Shown here piece by piece: positions 35,240 through 46,594 of a stretch of 64,000 nt of DNA (position 1 is its first letter; each line of letters begins with the position of its first letter). Source of the stretch: Pseudomonas sp. M30-35 (GTDB lineage Bacteria; Pseudomonadota; Gammaproteobacteria; Pseudomonadales; Pseudomonadaceae); contig NZ_CP020892.1 in assembly GCF_002163625.1 (NCBI RefSeq), positions 1,178,001 to 1,242,000 on the forward strand, read 5' to 3'. A program made the translations under genes and the position numbers. Under the pieces are notes generated by a model. The model was given only the letters and a program-made list of their open reading frames with translations, was not told where the DNA came from and did no database searches.

Positions 35240-36198
35240 AAGGCATTTCGCAGGCTTAGGTTTTCCGGGTACGGCTGCAGGTAAACCTGTTGATTGATGT
35301 AGTGGTCGGGGTGCATTCGGAAGTGATGCTTGAGCAGTGTCAGCGGCACCACTAACGGCACGACGCCTTGGCGGTACTGGCTGATCAGCGATTGCATTTC
35401 CTGCTTTTCTTCGGCGCTCAATGACTGCTTGAGATAACCACTGATGTGCTGCAATACATTGCTGTGGGTGCCTCGGGTGGCGCAGCTTTTCAGCGCTGCC
35501 ATGAGCCGGCTGAAATAGTCGGTCGCCAAGATGTGCAGCTCATGCTGGCTAAGATCTCCCAGCAGACTGCCAAGGGTTTTGTACTGCAATGGATTGGTTG
35601 CCATCAGCAGGTATTTGTAGCGCGTGTGGTATTCGATCAGGCTTTTGCGGGTCAGGCCTGCTTGCAGCACTTGTTGCCAGTCGGCGTAGGCAAACACGCG
35701 GGCGAGAAAGTTCTCGCGCAACACTGGGTCGTTTAAGCGACCGGCTTCTTCAATCGGCAAGTTTGGATGGTGGGCGATAAATTCAGCTGCGAATATTCCT
35801 GTGCCCTTGGGTTCACTGGGGCGACCGTTGTCTTGATAAACCTTGACCCGCTGCATCCCGCACGATGGCGATTGCTGCATGAGGATGTAGCCACAAATAT
35901 CTGTCAGCTCGTCAGCAATCTGCCGGCCATAGGCAGCCAATCGCTCAGTTACATCGTTGTCTCTGGATACCGTGCCTACCGCCCTTGGCGCGTCAGGGTT
36001 ACCGACCAGGCGTATAGGCTCGCGTGGGGTGCCCAGGCCAATGGCGACTTCAGGGCAAATTGAGACAAAGTCAAAGTAATCACTCAGCGTCCGGCTGCAC
36101 AGCTGTGACTCTTTATTGCCGCCGTTGTAGCGCACCTGCTCGCCCAGCAGGCAGGCACTAATCGCGATTTTGGGTTTGCTTACGGCAGCGTCTGGCAT
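35236..36198 (-). CDS. DUF523 and DUF1722 (YbgA-like) protein
   Basis: 320 residues. Residues about 8-150 are DUF523, with Cys in ISACLLGEQVRYNG and in ILMQQSPSCG; residues about 195-315 are DUF1722 (YHTRYKYLLMATNPLQYKTLG). The fusion is frequent next to photolyase and MerR genes. It may act in thiol or nucleotide repair; function unproven. First gene of the operon, downstream of the paired TGTACA operators. Confidence 0.88.
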   Translation of the reverse strand: MPDAAVSKPKIAISACLLGEQVRYNGGNKESQLCSRTLSDYFDFVSICPEVAIGLGTPREPIRLVGNPDAPRAVGTVSRDNDVTERLAAYGRQIADELTDICGYILMQQSPSCGMQRVKVYQDNGRPSEPKGTGIFAAEFIAHHPNLPIEEAGRLNDPVLRENFLARVFAYADWQQVLQAGLTRKSLIEYHTRYKYLLMATNPLQYKTLGSLLGDLSQHELHILATDYFSRLMAALKSCATRGTHSNVLQHISGYLKQSLSAEEKQEMQSLISQYRQGVVPLVVPLTLLKHHFRMHPDHYINQQVYLQPYPENLSLRNAL

Positions 36199-36218
36199 GA
36201 TGAGCCCTTGATATTAGT

Positions 36219-36241
36219 TGTACATAAAATCAAAATGTACA
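36219..36241. promoter_or_regulatory. Paired TGTACA operator, downstream of the operon promoter
   Basis: TGTACA (36219-36224), 11 bases, TGTACA (36236-36241), inside a larger inverted repeat TTGTACA...TGTACAA. It lies just downstream of the predicted -10, where a repressor would block transcription. Likely target of the LitR-like MerR protein encoded in the same operon. Confidence 0.65.
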
Positions 36242-36251
36242 ACTTGTGTTC

Positions 36252-36279
36252 ATCATAGGGTTGGCGTTGTACAAGTCAA
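36252..36279 (-). promoter_or_regulatory. Predicted sigma70-like promoter of the DUF523-merR-phrB operon
   Basis: TTGACT (minus strand, 36274-36279), 16-base spacer, TATGAT (36252-36257). The -35 element lies inside the spacer of the upstream operator and the start of transcription falls just before the other operator. Confidence 0.6.
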
Positions 36280-36291
36280 ATTTTTTGTACA
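36268..36291. promoter_or_regulatory. Paired TGTACA operator over the -35 element
   Basis: TGTACA (36268-36273), 12 bases, TGTACA (36286-36291). Spacing and halves match the consensus T(G/A)TACA-N12-TGTA(C/T)A that I recall for Pseudomonas LitR-type regulators. Binding here would cover the -35. Confidence 0.7.
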
Positions 36292-36543
36292 GGTTTTTTG
36301 TGGCAAATGTTGCGAGGAGTTGCGCGGCTTACTTTCAGCCTACGAGCCAGCCCTGCTTGGCTGGGCAATCGATCAGCGGACTTCGCTTGCTTGATAGCGT
36401 CTGTCGGTCTATTTGCAGGATATGAGCTTCATCGGCAGGCACTGTGACCATAAAGTGCTTTTCACGATTGGGTGGGGCTGCTGTCATTGCGGCAGCAGCA
36501 GTTTTGCGGGTTGACGCCCTGAACAGTTTCTACAAGCTGATAT

Positions 36544-37635
<1,092 letters not shown>

Positions 37636-37791
37636 CTATAGTTAAAGAGTCACCGCCACCTCTTGCGTAGCCGTATTTGGGCGTTTTATTGAGCTTAGTC
37701 ACTGTTAATAAGATGCCGCACTCTATGTCAAAAATAGACCGCAAAAGCTGAGCTTAATTACCTCACGAGAGAAACATGCGAGGAAGATGCC

Positions 37792-38697
37792 ATGCATATT
37801 TTGCTGACTGGCGGCACCGGTTTGATCGGTCAAAGCCTGTGCCATCACTGGGCCGCACAAGGACATCAGTTGAGTGTCTGGAGCCGTCGTCCTGAGCAGG
37901 TCGTTGGCCTTTGTGGTGACTCGGTTAGAGGTGTCGCAAGGCTCGAAGAGCTTAACCATGAATCTATTGATGCAGTGATTAATCTGGCAGGCGCACCTAT
38001 CGCCGATAAGCCTTGGAGCGCTGCGCGCAAAGCGCTGTTACGCGAAAGCCGGATAGCTCTGACGGAGCAGTTAGTCACATGGCTCAAGCAACGAGAGCAA
38101 AAGCCTGCTGTGTTGATATCCGGTTCTGCGGTCGGTTGGTACGGCGACGGCGGTGATCAAGAGCTGACAGAACAATCACCCCAGCAAAGCGATGATTTTG
38201 CCGCGCAGCTATGTGCGGATTGGGAAAGCGCAGCGCTGCAAGCTGAGCCATTGGATATTCGTGTCGTGCTGGTACGCACTGGATTGGTGCTGGCGCCACA
38301 TGGCGGCATGTTGAAACGCTTGTTGTTGCCGTTCAAGCTAGGACTGGGCGGGCGTATTGGCAGCGGTCAACAATGGATGCCGTGGGTGCATTTGAGCGAT
38401 CAAATCGCCTTGATTGATTTTCTCTTACAGCATCCGCAGGCCAGTGGTCCTTATAATGCGTGCTCGCCGCATCCGGTACGCAATCGTGAGTTTGCCAATG
38501 AGTTGGGGCATGCGGTAAACCGCTTCACGCTGTTGCCTGTACCCGGTTTTTTATTACGCGCGGGTCTGGGGGAAATGTCGATCCTGCTGCTGGGTGGCCA
38601 ACGTGCGCTGCCGGACCGTCTGACCGACATTGGTTTTGAGTTTCGCTTCACGCACTTGGACGTCGCATTGACGGATTTGTTGAACCCGATTGACTAA
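37792..38697 (+). CDS. TIGR01777 family SDR epimerase (YfcH-like)
   Basis: 301 residues. NAD(P) loop ILLTGGTGLIGQSLCHH, VINLAGAPIADKPW, the SGSAVGWYGDGG active-site segment with Tyr, and the C-terminal DUF1731 (LLLGGQRALPDRLTDIGFEFRF). It is an epimerase-like oxidoreductase of unknown substrate. It precedes hemH by 33 bases, probably in one operon. Confidence 0.92.
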   Translation: MHILLTGGTGLIGQSLCHHWAAQGHQLSVWSRRPEQVVGLCGDSVRGVARLEELNHESIDAVINLAGAPIADKPWSAARKALLRESRIALTEQLVTWLKQREQKPAVLISGSAVGWYGDGGDQELTEQSPQQSDDFAAQLCADWESAALQAEPLDIRVVLVRTGLVLAPHGGMLKRLLLPFKLGLGGRIGSGQQWMPWVHLSDQIALIDFLLQHPQASGPYNACSPHPVRNREFANELGHAVNRFTLLPVPGFLLRAGLGEMSILLLGGQRALPDRLTDIGFEFRFTHLDVALTDLLNPID

Positions 38698-38730
38698 GCC
38701 CTGCTGCACAGGGCATCACTAGGAACTTGC

Positions 38731-39756
38731 ATGACCGATCACGCTTTACTACTGGTTAATTTGGGCTCGCCAGCCTCAACCAAAGTTGCCGATGTGCGCA
38801 GCTACCTTAATCAGTTTTTGATGGATCCCTACGTTATTGATTTGCCGTGGCCGGTGCGACGCCTGTTGGTGTCATTGATTCTGATCAAGCGTCCGCAGCA
38901 GTCAGCGCACGCTTATGCATCCATATGGTGGGAAGAGGGGTCGCCACTTGTCGTGCTCAGCAAGCGTTTGCAGCAGGCAATGCAAGGCAAATGGACGCAT
39001 GGGCCAGTAGAGTTAGCGATGCGCTACGGTGAACCGTCGATTGAGTCGCAGCTAAACAAGCTGATTGCCCAAGGCGTTAAAAAAATCACCCTGGCACCGC
39101 TGTATCCGCAGTTTGCTGATAGCACCACGACCACGGTGATTGAAGAGGTGCGCCGGGTACTCGCTAAGTGTCAGTCAGAGGTGCAGTTGTCGATTTTGCA
39201 GCCTTTTTACGACCAGCCAGAATACATTGCTGCGCTGGTCGACAGCGCCAAGCCGTATCTGGATAAAGGCTTCGAGCATTTGCTTTTGAGCTTCCACGGT
39301 TTGCCAGAGCGTCACTTGCATAAGCGCGACCCGAGCGGGGAGCACTGCCTGAAGAGCGCAGATTGCTGCCAAACCGCATCGCCTGAGGTGCTAGCCACCT
39401 GTTATCGCGCACAGTGTATGCGCAGTGCGCAGGCATTTGCCGAGAAAATGGGCTTGCAGCCAGAGCAGTGGTCGGTGTCGTTTCAGTCACGTCTTGGCCG
39501 GGCCAAGTGGATTGAGCCCTACACCGAGGCGCGTCTTGAGGAACTGGCGAAGCAGGGCGTTAAAAACTTGCTGGTGATGTGCCCGGCGTTTGTTGCTGAC
39601 TGTATCGAGACGCTCGAAGAGATTGGTGATCGCGGCTTGGAGCAGTTTCAGGAAGCAGGCGGTGAAACCCTGCAGCTGGTGCCGTGCCTGAATGATCACG
39701 CAAGCTGGGTTGAGGCCCTCAACGAGCTGTGTGAACGAGCACCGCTAAGCCTGTAA
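38731..39756 (+). CDS. hemH: Ferrochelatase
   Basis: 341 residues. Start [20 protein letters not shown], active-site His in [16 protein letters not shown], and [15 protein letters not shown] with the metal-site Glu. It inserts iron into protoporphyrin IX, the last haem step. Its place near the photolyase cluster makes sense because protoporphyrin is a photosensitiser. Confidence 0.97.
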   Translation: MTDHALLLVNLGSPASTKVADVRSYLNQFLMDPYVIDLPWPVRRLLVSLILIKRPQQSAHAYASIWWEEGSPLVVLSKRLQQAMQGKWTHGPVELAMRYGEPSIESQLNKLIAQGVKKITLAPLYPQFADSTTTTVIEEVRRVLAKCQSEVQLSILQPFYDQPEYIAALVDSAKPYLDKGFEHLLLSFHGLPERHLHKRDPSGEHCLKSADCCQTASPEVLATCYRAQCMRSAQAFAEKMGLQPEQWSVSFQSRLGRAKWIEPYTEARLEELAKQGVKNLLVMCPAFVADCIETLEEIGDRGLEQFQEAGGETLQLVPCLNDHASWVEALNELCERAPLSL

Positions 39757-39921
39757 ATCACACTGGGCAGTGAGCCGCCTGTGCAGGGCGCTCACTCCAA
39801 AGGATGACATTCATACCATCAATAACTACTCCGGGCGATACTCAGCCGACGGCATATCCGCCTAAGCTGGCAGTACTTTAAACCGTCGCGCACTGCATTT
39901 GCGCTGTCGAGGAAACTGCCC

Positions 39922-41301
39922 ATGCCCAATAACAACAATGGCTACCCCTCCAATATTCGCGCCTGGACCACCGTCAGTATTTTGATGGTTGCCTATGTAC
40001 TGTCATTTATTGATCGGCAGATTCTTAACTTGCTGGTCGGCCCCATCCGTCGCGATCTGGCGATTTCCGATACTGAAATGAGCCTGTTGATGGGTTTGTC
40101 GTTCGCCTTGTTCTATACCGTGTGTGGTATTCCGCTTGGTCGCCTGGCGGATAGCAAAAGTCGTCGCGGGCTGATTGCCTTTGGTGTTCTGTTTTGGAGT
40201 GCAGCCACCGCCGCGTGTGGGATGGCGCGTCTTTACTGGCAGTTTTTACTGTGCAGAATTGGTGTCGGCGTTGGCGAGGCGGCGCTATCACCTGCCGCCT
40301 ATTCGTTGATTGCTGACAGTTTCCCGCAGGAGCGTCGCGCAACCGCGATCAGCGTTTACTCGATGGGGGTTTACCTGGGCTCGGGCTTGGCATTTTTGCT
40401 GGGCGGTCTGGTTATCAAGTTCGCCTCAGCGCAGGGTGATGTGATGTTGCCGGTGCTGGGTGAAGTTCGCCCTTGGCAGCTGATATTCATCGTGCTGGGT
40501 GCTGCAGGCGTGCTCTTTACTTTATTGATGCTGGCAGTTAAAGAGCCAGCGCGCCGCGGTGCCGGAGCCGGTGTTGTGGTGCCGCTGTCACAAGTGGCTA
40601 GCTATATCCGGAAAAATCGGCGCACGGTGCTGTGCCACAACTTTGGTTTTGCAGGTTTAGCCTTTGCCGGTTATGGCAGCGCGGCGTGGGTGCCAACCTT
40701 CTACATTCGCACTTACGGTTGGGATGCCAGCCACGTCGGTATCGTCTACGGCAGTATCGTCGCGGTATTTGGTTGTTTGGGCATCGTCTTTGGCGGGCGT
40801 TTGGCAGACTGGATGACCAAGCGTGGCCGCACCGATGCCAATATGCGCGTGGGCTTGTATGCGGCGATTGGTTCTGTGCCGTTTGTGTTGGGTTTCCCGT
40901 TGATGGAAAGTGCCTTTTGGGCTTCGGTATTAATGGCGCCTACGGTGTTTTGCCTGAGCATGCCGTTTGGTGTTGCCCCGGCTGCGATCCAGGAAATCAT
41001 GCCTAATTCGATGCGTGGCCAGGCCTCGGCGATTTACCTGTTTGTCATCACCTTGCTCGGTTTGGGGATCGGTCCGACTGCCGTCGCGCTGGTAACTGAT
41101 TACGTGTTTGCCGACGATAACGCGCTGCGTTATTCGCTGCTGATCGTCACCTTGGTGGCGGTTACTACTTCGATCATTCTGCTTGGCAAAGGGCTCAAGC
41201 CTTACCGCGAAAGCATAGAGCGAGTCCGTGGTTGGTCGGCGCAAACGTCTGAACCCGCATCTGCTGAAGCTCTGACGGGGGCGGCGCCTAACCGTTCGTA
41301 G
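39922..41301 (+). CDS. MFS transporter, spinster-like
   Basis: 459 residues, 12 membrane helices. VAYVLSFIDRQILNLLVGPI in helix 1 and FALFYTVCGIPLGRLADSKS (motif A) are typical of the spinster-like group of MFS carriers, which move organic acids, aromatic compounds or lipids. No catabolic genes lie next to it, so substrate is open. Confidence 0.85.
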   Translation: MPNNNNGYPSNIRAWTTVSILMVAYVLSFIDRQILNLLVGPIRRDLAISDTEMSLLMGLSFALFYTVCGIPLGRLADSKSRRGLIAFGVLFWSAATAACGMARLYWQFLLCRIGVGVGEAALSPAAYSLIADSFPQERRATAISVYSMGVYLGSGLAFLLGGLVIKFASAQGDVMLPVLGEVRPWQLIFIVLGAAGVLFTLLMLAVKEPARRGAGAGVVVPLSQVASYIRKNRRTVLCHNFGFAGLAFAGYGSAAWVPTFYIRTYGWDASHVGIVYGSIVAVFGCLGIVFGGRLADWMTKRGRTDANMRVGLYAAIGSVPFVLGFPLMESAFWASVLMAPTVFCLSMPFGVAPAAIQEIMPNSMRGQASAIYLFVITLLGLGIGPTAVALVTDYVFADDNALRYSLLIVTLVAVTTSIILLGKGLKPYRESIERVRGWSAQTSEPASAEALTGAAPNRS

Positions 41302-41448
41302 GGATAGCACATGACTATTCACAGATATGGATGACAAGCAGATCAAGCTAATGCGATGTCCTGAGTAAGGGTAATGGCATCAAGATGCGTACTACCGCGT
41401 TCAGCCACAGAGCATGAGTTGCTAGCTTGTATATTTTGAACGGAAAAA

Positions 41449-41468
41449 AAGCGCCTATCAGGGCGCTT
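41449..41468 (-). terminator. Terminator of the PtrA-like gene
   Basis: AAGCGCC / GGGCGCTT hairpin; on the minus strand it is followed by a run of T. It may also stop transcripts from the MFS gene. Confidence 0.7.
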
Positions 41469-41534
41469 AAGGTGACACCTCGTCCAAAGGAGCTGTGTAT
41501 AGCTACAAGAGGTGGGCACTAACGGAGCTTGAGA

Positions 41535-41741
41535 TTAGCTGTTATCAGCTAACTCTTCGGATGGTTCTTCTTGTTCATTCTCATCCGCATATACGACTAC
41601 CGTATCGTCTCCATGAATTCGTTCTTGGTTTGCCAGAAAGCGCTGGCGAAACTCTTGTGAGCGCTCACTGCCGTTTTCTGCGAGTGCAGCGGTAGAACCC
41701 AGTAGAAGCAAGCTGATCAAAACCACTTTAAAATTTTTCAT
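41535..41741 (-). CDS. Small periplasmic protein resembling PtrA N-terminal domain
   Basis: 68 residues. Signal peptide ending in TAALA, then ENGSERSQEFRQRFLANQER, which resembles the start of mature PtrA of Pseudomonas, followed by an acidic tail (DENEQEEPSEEL). In P. aeruginosa ptrA genes lie next to copRS and are induced by copper; here a CzcRS/CopRS-like pair lies 2 kb away. An acidic periplasmic metal buffer would fit. Assignment is by resemblance only. Confidence 0.6.
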   Translation of the reverse strand: MKNFKVVLISLLLLGSTAALAENGSERSQEFRQRFLANQERIHGDDTVVVYADENEQEEPSEELADNS

Positions 41742-42026
41742 ATCTATTCACCTGTCTGCGTAAGTTTCAGCGTCAACTGTTTGTTTAATGAACCTCTGAA
41801 GAGCAATTGCGCAACGTATTGCTGAGCCAGACTTGGCTGTGGTTGCCTGACATTCTCGTTGCGCGTTACTTTTTAGCGGTTTGCTAATGCCGTTTAGGCG
41901 GTAAGTTCGAGTGAAGTATACGAAGCGAAACCTAACAGAATGCTGAAGTGCAGATTACAAAACTGAAAGTTTACGACATGGTATTGCTTTAATTCGTTCG
42001 GGCATTAATGCATCGGCGCTTAATTA

Positions 42027-43349
42027 TTAAAGTATGTTGAGTGGGTACTCAGTAATGACGCGTATCTCATTAAGATCAGGGGAGAACTCGTCTGCGCGTG
42101 TGACGGCATGACGAACACGAACTGACAAGTCTTTGAATGATCCCTCTTGAACAACATAGCGCGCTTCTAAATCACGCTCCCAACGGCTTTGATTACGTAA
42201 TGCATTGCCGCTTGAGTCCACACGTGCGTAATAGCTGTTGGCGTTGGAGTAATCAGCGTCACGTCCAGACGCATAACGTGCCATGAGTGACAGGCCTGGC
42301 ACGCCAAATGTCGCCATGTCTAAGTCATAGCGCAGCATGACTGAGCGTTCATTTGGTGAGTTGAAGTCACTGTACTGGATCGAGTTGTCCAAGTAGATAG
42401 ACCCTGAGTTACTGATGTAGTCAAAGTCATCGTCACCGGTGTTCTCTTGGTAAGATAAGGTGATTCGATGCGGGCCACTGCTAACGCCTATATGGGTGCT
42501 GTAAATGTCGTTATCGAATGAGCCCAACAATTGCTTGCCTTGGTCTTTGGCTTTGTAATAGTTGAAACCGCCAAATAGCGTTAAGTTGTCGCTGAGGTCG
42601 TAGTTGAGGTTCATCGAGGCGTAATGTTGATTCCAGACATCCTTGAGGCGGCTTGTGTAGAGCCTGATGCTGATATTTTCATTGACGGAGTAATCACCAC
42701 CGAAATAGCCCAGCCAGTCGGAATCGACATCACCGACATAAAACGTTGAGAAACCTTTGCCGAGAGAGCTGTTCTGTGGCTGGCTCATCGCGTGGAAACG
42801 TCCACCCTGCAAGGTCAAACCATCAATACTGAAGTTGCGAACATTGAGCCCACGAAAGGTTTCCGGTAGAAGTCGCGACTCACCAAATTGAATCACCGGC
42901 GATGTCGGGAAGACGTCTCCGTACTTGAATTCGGTGTCGAGCACGTACATTTTTACTGCCCCTCCGACCTTTGAGTAGCTGTCTTCCGCTTGATTGTTGC
43001 TGTCGACAGGCAGGAGCGTTGTGCCGAGTGCGCGGCCGGCACCCGTGTCGAGTTTGAGTCCGAGCATGGCAAACGAGTCAATGCCGAAGCCAACAAAACC
43101 TTGGGTATAACCTGATGAGAATCGCGTGATTATGCCTTGTGTCCACGCTTCGGAATAACTATTGCCAGTGGGGCTTGAGCCTCCTTTGCGGATGTCACGA
43201 TTGAAGTAATAGTTGCGGTTTAAAATAGACAGCTCGCTGTCTTCGATAAACCCCTCCGATGCTTCAGATGTGTTTGCAGTTGCCGCTGACGACATTGTCC
43301 AGGCGAGAATTAAACCCCATGCGCGTGATGTGCTTAATTTAATGTGCAT
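42027..43349 (-). CDS. OprD-family outer-membrane porin
   Basis: 440 residues from the ATG at 43349, which has AAGG upstream. Signal peptide (to SSAATA), then the OprD start SEGFIEDSELSILNRNYYFN, plug-and-barrel pattern (FSIDGLTLQGGRFHAMSQ), and a barrel end with EIRVITEYPLNIL. Members take up amino acids, peptides or aromatic acids, and OprD itself admits carbapenems. In P. aeruginosa CzcR represses oprD; here the porin lies beside czcRS. Confidence 0.92.
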   Translation of the reverse strand: MHIKLSTSRAWGLILAWTMSSAATANTSEASEGFIEDSELSILNRNYYFNRDIRKGGSSPTGNSYSEAWTQGIITRFSSGYTQGFVGFGIDSFAMLGLKLDTGAGRALGTTLLPVDSNNQAEDSYSKVGGAVKMYVLDTEFKYGDVFPTSPVIQFGESRLLPETFRGLNVRNFSIDGLTLQGGRFHAMSQPQNSSLGKGFSTFYVGDVDSDWLGYFGGDYSVNENISIRLYTSRLKDVWNQHYASMNLNYDLSDNLTLFGGFNYYKAKDQGKQLLGSFDNDIYSTHIGVSSGPHRITLSYQENTGDDDFDYISNSGSIYLDNSIQYSDFNSPNERSVMLRYDLDMATFGVPGLSLMARYASGRDADYSNANSYYARVDSSGNALRNQSRWERDLEARYVVQEGSFKDLSVRVRHAVTRADEFSPDLNEIRVITEYPLNIL

Positions 43350-43370
43350 AAATTTACCTTGCCCAGTCAT

Positions 43371-43807
43371 GAAAGTTATTGTTTTGCGTTATTGGTATCT
43401 ATAGCTAATTACCAGTTTGCATGATTGCAAGGTGCTAATAACCTTAAAGTGACGCGTAGATTACAATTATGTAATTTAGCTAAATTGGACATGTTGTTGC
43501 TGTTAAATGGTTGTGGGCAAGTTGTATGTTGAGGGTTGAACTCATCAAGTGTTCATCGAGCTTTTTTAATGATTGTGGTTTTTAATGCCTCGATTTGCTA
43601 CCGAGTGCTGTATTGTCCACAGCATGATTTCAATACACGACACCGCTGCAATAATCTGGTTGTGCTTAAGCAATTACTTGCTCAGGCACAGTCCAGGATT
43701 GTCGACCTTTAAGTAGACGAAGGAAAAACGTTATTTAAAATGCGGGGGGTATTGAACGCGAGTGCTTTATTTATTAACCACACTAGCGATTTGCTGGGTT
43801 CATCACC
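43371..43807. other. Intergenic region between the porin and the sensor kinase
   Basis: No gene seen. It should hold the porin promoter on the minus strand; AT-rich stretches around 43440-43490 are likely but no clear -35/-10 pair stands out. Confidence 0.4.
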
Positions 43808-45223
43808 CTAGGTGTGTGCGAGGTTGTGTTGAGCTGCTGTTTGTGGCGGAAAGATTAAGCTGAATTGAGTCAGGCCATTGACTTCACTGCTGACGCCTAC
43901 CGTACCGCCGTGCAATTGCATAATTGAACTGACAATTGCTAAGCCCAGGCCTTTGCCTCCCAATACCCGGGAACGATCTGGATCAACTCGGTAGAAACGT
44001 TTAAACAAGTGAGTTATGTGCTGCTCAGGGATGCCGGGCCCTGGATTGTACACGGTAAGTAACGTGTTTTCGTTTTCGGCGCTAATTGAAATGTCGATCT
44101 GGCTGCCAACGGGGCTGTGGCGGATTGCGTTGGAGAGGAGGTTAGAAATCGCTCGCTGGATCATCAAACGGTCACCGTAAGCGCTGCCGTTGCCTGTGAT
44201 CCGTAAGTCGATCTGTTTCTCCTCCGCACTGAAGCTGAACAACTCCACGAGTAGCCCTGTCTGGTAATTGAGGTCGACTGTTTCGAGATCCAACAACGCT
44301 GCGGGTTGAGTAACATTGGCCAAAAACAGCATGTCAGTTACGATTCGCGAGATTCTTCCCAGCTCTTCTGTACAGCTTTCAAGCGTGGCTTTGTAGGCTT
44401 CCGTTGTGCGTGTTTTGGATAAGGTGACTTGCGCCTTGCCCATCAGGTTGGTGATAGGTGTTCGCAACTCGTGGGCAAGGTCGTCAGAGAATTGGGTCAG
44501 TTGTTGCACGCCGTTATCTAGGCGGTTGAACATGATGTTTATGCTGTCTGCGAGTTTGCTCAACTCCGTTGGCAGATTATCGACAGGGATACGATGCGAG
44601 AGGTCTTGTGTCGATGTCAGGGCAGCAGTCTGGCGAAATTTGCGCAACGGTGAAAGGCCGCGACGAACAATCCAAAATGCGCCGACACCAGTGAAAATAA
44701 GCAGCAGTGGTACGGTAATAATAGCGACTTTGATGTAGGCACTTAACAACGCTTGATCAGCTACTCGGTTACTGGAAAGTAAAACCCGAACCGTGTTGCC
44801 ATCAGCTAATGGCATGGCAATTGAGACGGTGAGCATTTTGTTGCCGCTGCGATTGGTCCACGCGTGGTAGGTTTTCACCTCTTTGACATTGATGCGGGAG
44901 AGTTGTGGGTCAAAATCTTCTCTGCCGATGCTAAGCAAATGGCTCGCGTTGCTCTTGGCGATGAAAATGGTCAGGTTGAGGTTGTCATGCCCGGTGACTG
45001 AGTCCAGTAGCACGTGGGGACTGTTCGCCACCTTATCCAATGTCATGCCGACAGAAAGGTCGTGCTGAATTTGCTCCAACTTGCTGTCTAGGTTTTGTCG
45101 AGCGAGCAATTCCAGTTGGTGAGTCAGCGCTATGTACGCCAATGAAGCAAGCGAGATGACCAGTGCGGCGCCTGTTAGCGCGACTGATAAACTCAGGCGC
45201 ATCGACAAACTGATTGGTTTCAT
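43808..45223 (-). CDS. czcS: Heavy-metal sensor histidine kinase (CzcS/CopS-like)
   Basis: 471 residues. Membrane helices at about 11-35 and 164-186 with a periplasmic sensor loop between, HAMP about 187-240, phospho-acceptor His251 in [15 protein letters not shown]-box [15 protein letters not shown]-boxes PGPGIP and GKGLGLAIV. The overall plan is that of the heavy-metal sensor kinase family. Its start overlaps the regulator stop by four bases. Metal specificity (Zn/Cd/Co or Cu) is inferred from the adjacent czcCBA. Confidence 0.88.
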   Translation of the reverse strand: MKPISLSMRLSLSVALTGAALVISLASLAYIALTHQLELLARQNLDSKLEQIQHDLSVGMTLDKVANSPHVLLDSVTGHDNLNLTIFIAKSNASHLLSIGREDFDPQLSRINVKEVKTYHAWTNRSGNKMLTVSIAMPLADGNTVRVLLSSNRVADQALLSAYIKVAIITVPLLLIFTGVGAFWIVRRGLSPLRKFRQTAALTSTQDLSHRIPVDNLPTELSKLADSINIMFNRLDNGVQQLTQFSDDLAHELRTPITNLMGKAQVTLSKTRTTEAYKATLESCTEELGRISRIVTDMLFLANVTQPAALLDLETVDLNYQTGLLVELFSFSAEEKQIDLRITGNGSAYGDRLMIQRAISNLLSNAIRHSPVGSQIDISISAENENTLLTVYNPGPGIPEQHITHLFKRFYRVDPDRSRVLGGKGLGLAIVSSIMQLHGGTVGVSSEVNGLTQFSLIFPPQTAAQHNLAHT

Positions 45224-45894
45224 CCGCGGGCCTCAAGGACATAACCGACTCCGCGTAATGTGTGAATCAGTTTGTCCTCAAATGGGTCATCGACTTTCGC
45301 GCGCAAACGCCTGATTGCGACCTCTACCACGTTAGTATCGCAGTCAAAGTTCATGTCCCAGACCAGAGATATTATCTGCGTGCGTGTCAGTACCTCACCC
45401 GAGCGGCGCATTAACAAGTGCAGCAGTGCGAACTCTTTACTGGTTAGGTCGATACGGTGGTTGTTGCGGTAGGCACGGTGGCGAGCAGGGTCTAGTTCTA
45501 GCTCAGATACACGGAATATCTCGGGGACTGAAATTTGTTCGCTTCGCCGAAGTAGCGTTCTAATCCGGGCCAATAATTCAGGAAACTCGAACGGCTTAAC
45601 CAAGTAGTCGTCAGCGCCTAGGTCAAGGCCCTTGATTTTGTCGGCTAAACGGCCGCGAGCGGTCAACATGATGACGCGTGTGCTTTCGTGTTTACGGATA
45701 TGCCCAAGCACCTCGAAGCCGTCCATTTCTGGCAGATTTACATCGAGAATGACTAAGTCATAGCTGTATTGCTCAACGAAGTGAAGGCCATCCATGCCAG
45801 TGGCTGCGCGATCAACGATATATCCACTTTCGGACAATCCCTGTTGTAAGTATTCGGCAGTTTTTTGTTCGTCTTCAATAATAAGTATACGCAT
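45220..45894 (-). CDS. czcR: Heavy-metal response regulator (CzcR/CopR-like)
   Basis: 224 residues, OmpR type. Phospho-acceptor Asp51 in [14 protein letters not shown], Lys in [15 protein letters not shown], winged helix with [20 protein letters not shown] and [11 protein letters not shown]. It is divergent from czcC, so it probably activates that operon from the 700-base region between them. Confidence 0.9.
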   Translation of the reverse strand: MRILIIEDEQKTAEYLQQGLSESGYIVDRAATGMDGLHFVEQYSYDLVILDVNLPEMDGFEVLGHIRKHESTRVIMLTARGRLADKIKGLDLGADDYLVKPFEFPELLARIRTLLRRSEQISVPEIFRVSELELDPARHRAYRNNHRIDLTSKEFALLHLLMRRSGEVLTRTQIISLVWDMNFDCDTNVVEVAIRRLRAKVDDPFEDKLIHTLRGVGYVLEARG

Positions 45895-46594
45895 TTTATA
45901 TCGCTGATTTAAGAGTGTGTCTTGGGTATTAATAGCGCTCTATAAGAGCCGGGCGTACACACTTCAGTTGAATTGGGTGAAACGTTAAACGTCAGGTTTA
46001 TGCGTGACTTGCTGCGAATGCTAAACCCTGTAGTCGCTACTGAGTCAAGCTGTAGGTGCTGATGTGCTTGGGTCTTCGGCTGATGACTAATCAGTCAGTT
46101 GTTTCTGTATGTTGCATTTTCAGTGCGAGTTAGTTGCTGTAAGTACAACGCGATATTAAGTCACTTAAAGTTTGTTTTTTGCTTAATAACAATTTTGTAA
46201 TTTTCTAGTCATCCTGCCGATAGTGCCTCGTCGCTACATTCTCCGGCGTCAACGATTGCTGACGTGGATCGATTGAAAAGTTTAAGTGGTTGATGGCAGT
46301 TAACCGCCAGTGATTGCTTCAGCATTGTTTTTAATTGTTAGAGAACCTCTGAAAAAGATAGAGCGCGTCGGGAGTGCTAGGCGAAAGGATGTGAATAACG
46401 ACAGGTCGCGTTCGACTTGAGTTGTTCGAAATAATAAGCATTTGATTCGCTTTGCACGTCCCTTCTGGGTCGCAGCAGGGACTGCCCCAGCAAGGGTTCC
46501 CCCCATAAGTGCGTTCAGCCTGAAGGCTGTGAGCAGTTTTCAACACGCCAATACCTATCGCAGTTGTTTTTCAGAGTTTCCTCAGGGGGTACGA
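45895..46594. promoter_or_regulatory. Divergent regulatory region between czcR and czcC
   Basis: About 700 bases with no convincing gene; short frames here are not supported. It must contain the promoters of czcRS and czcCBA and the CzcR sites. I cannot assign a CzcR box with confidence. Confidence 0.5.
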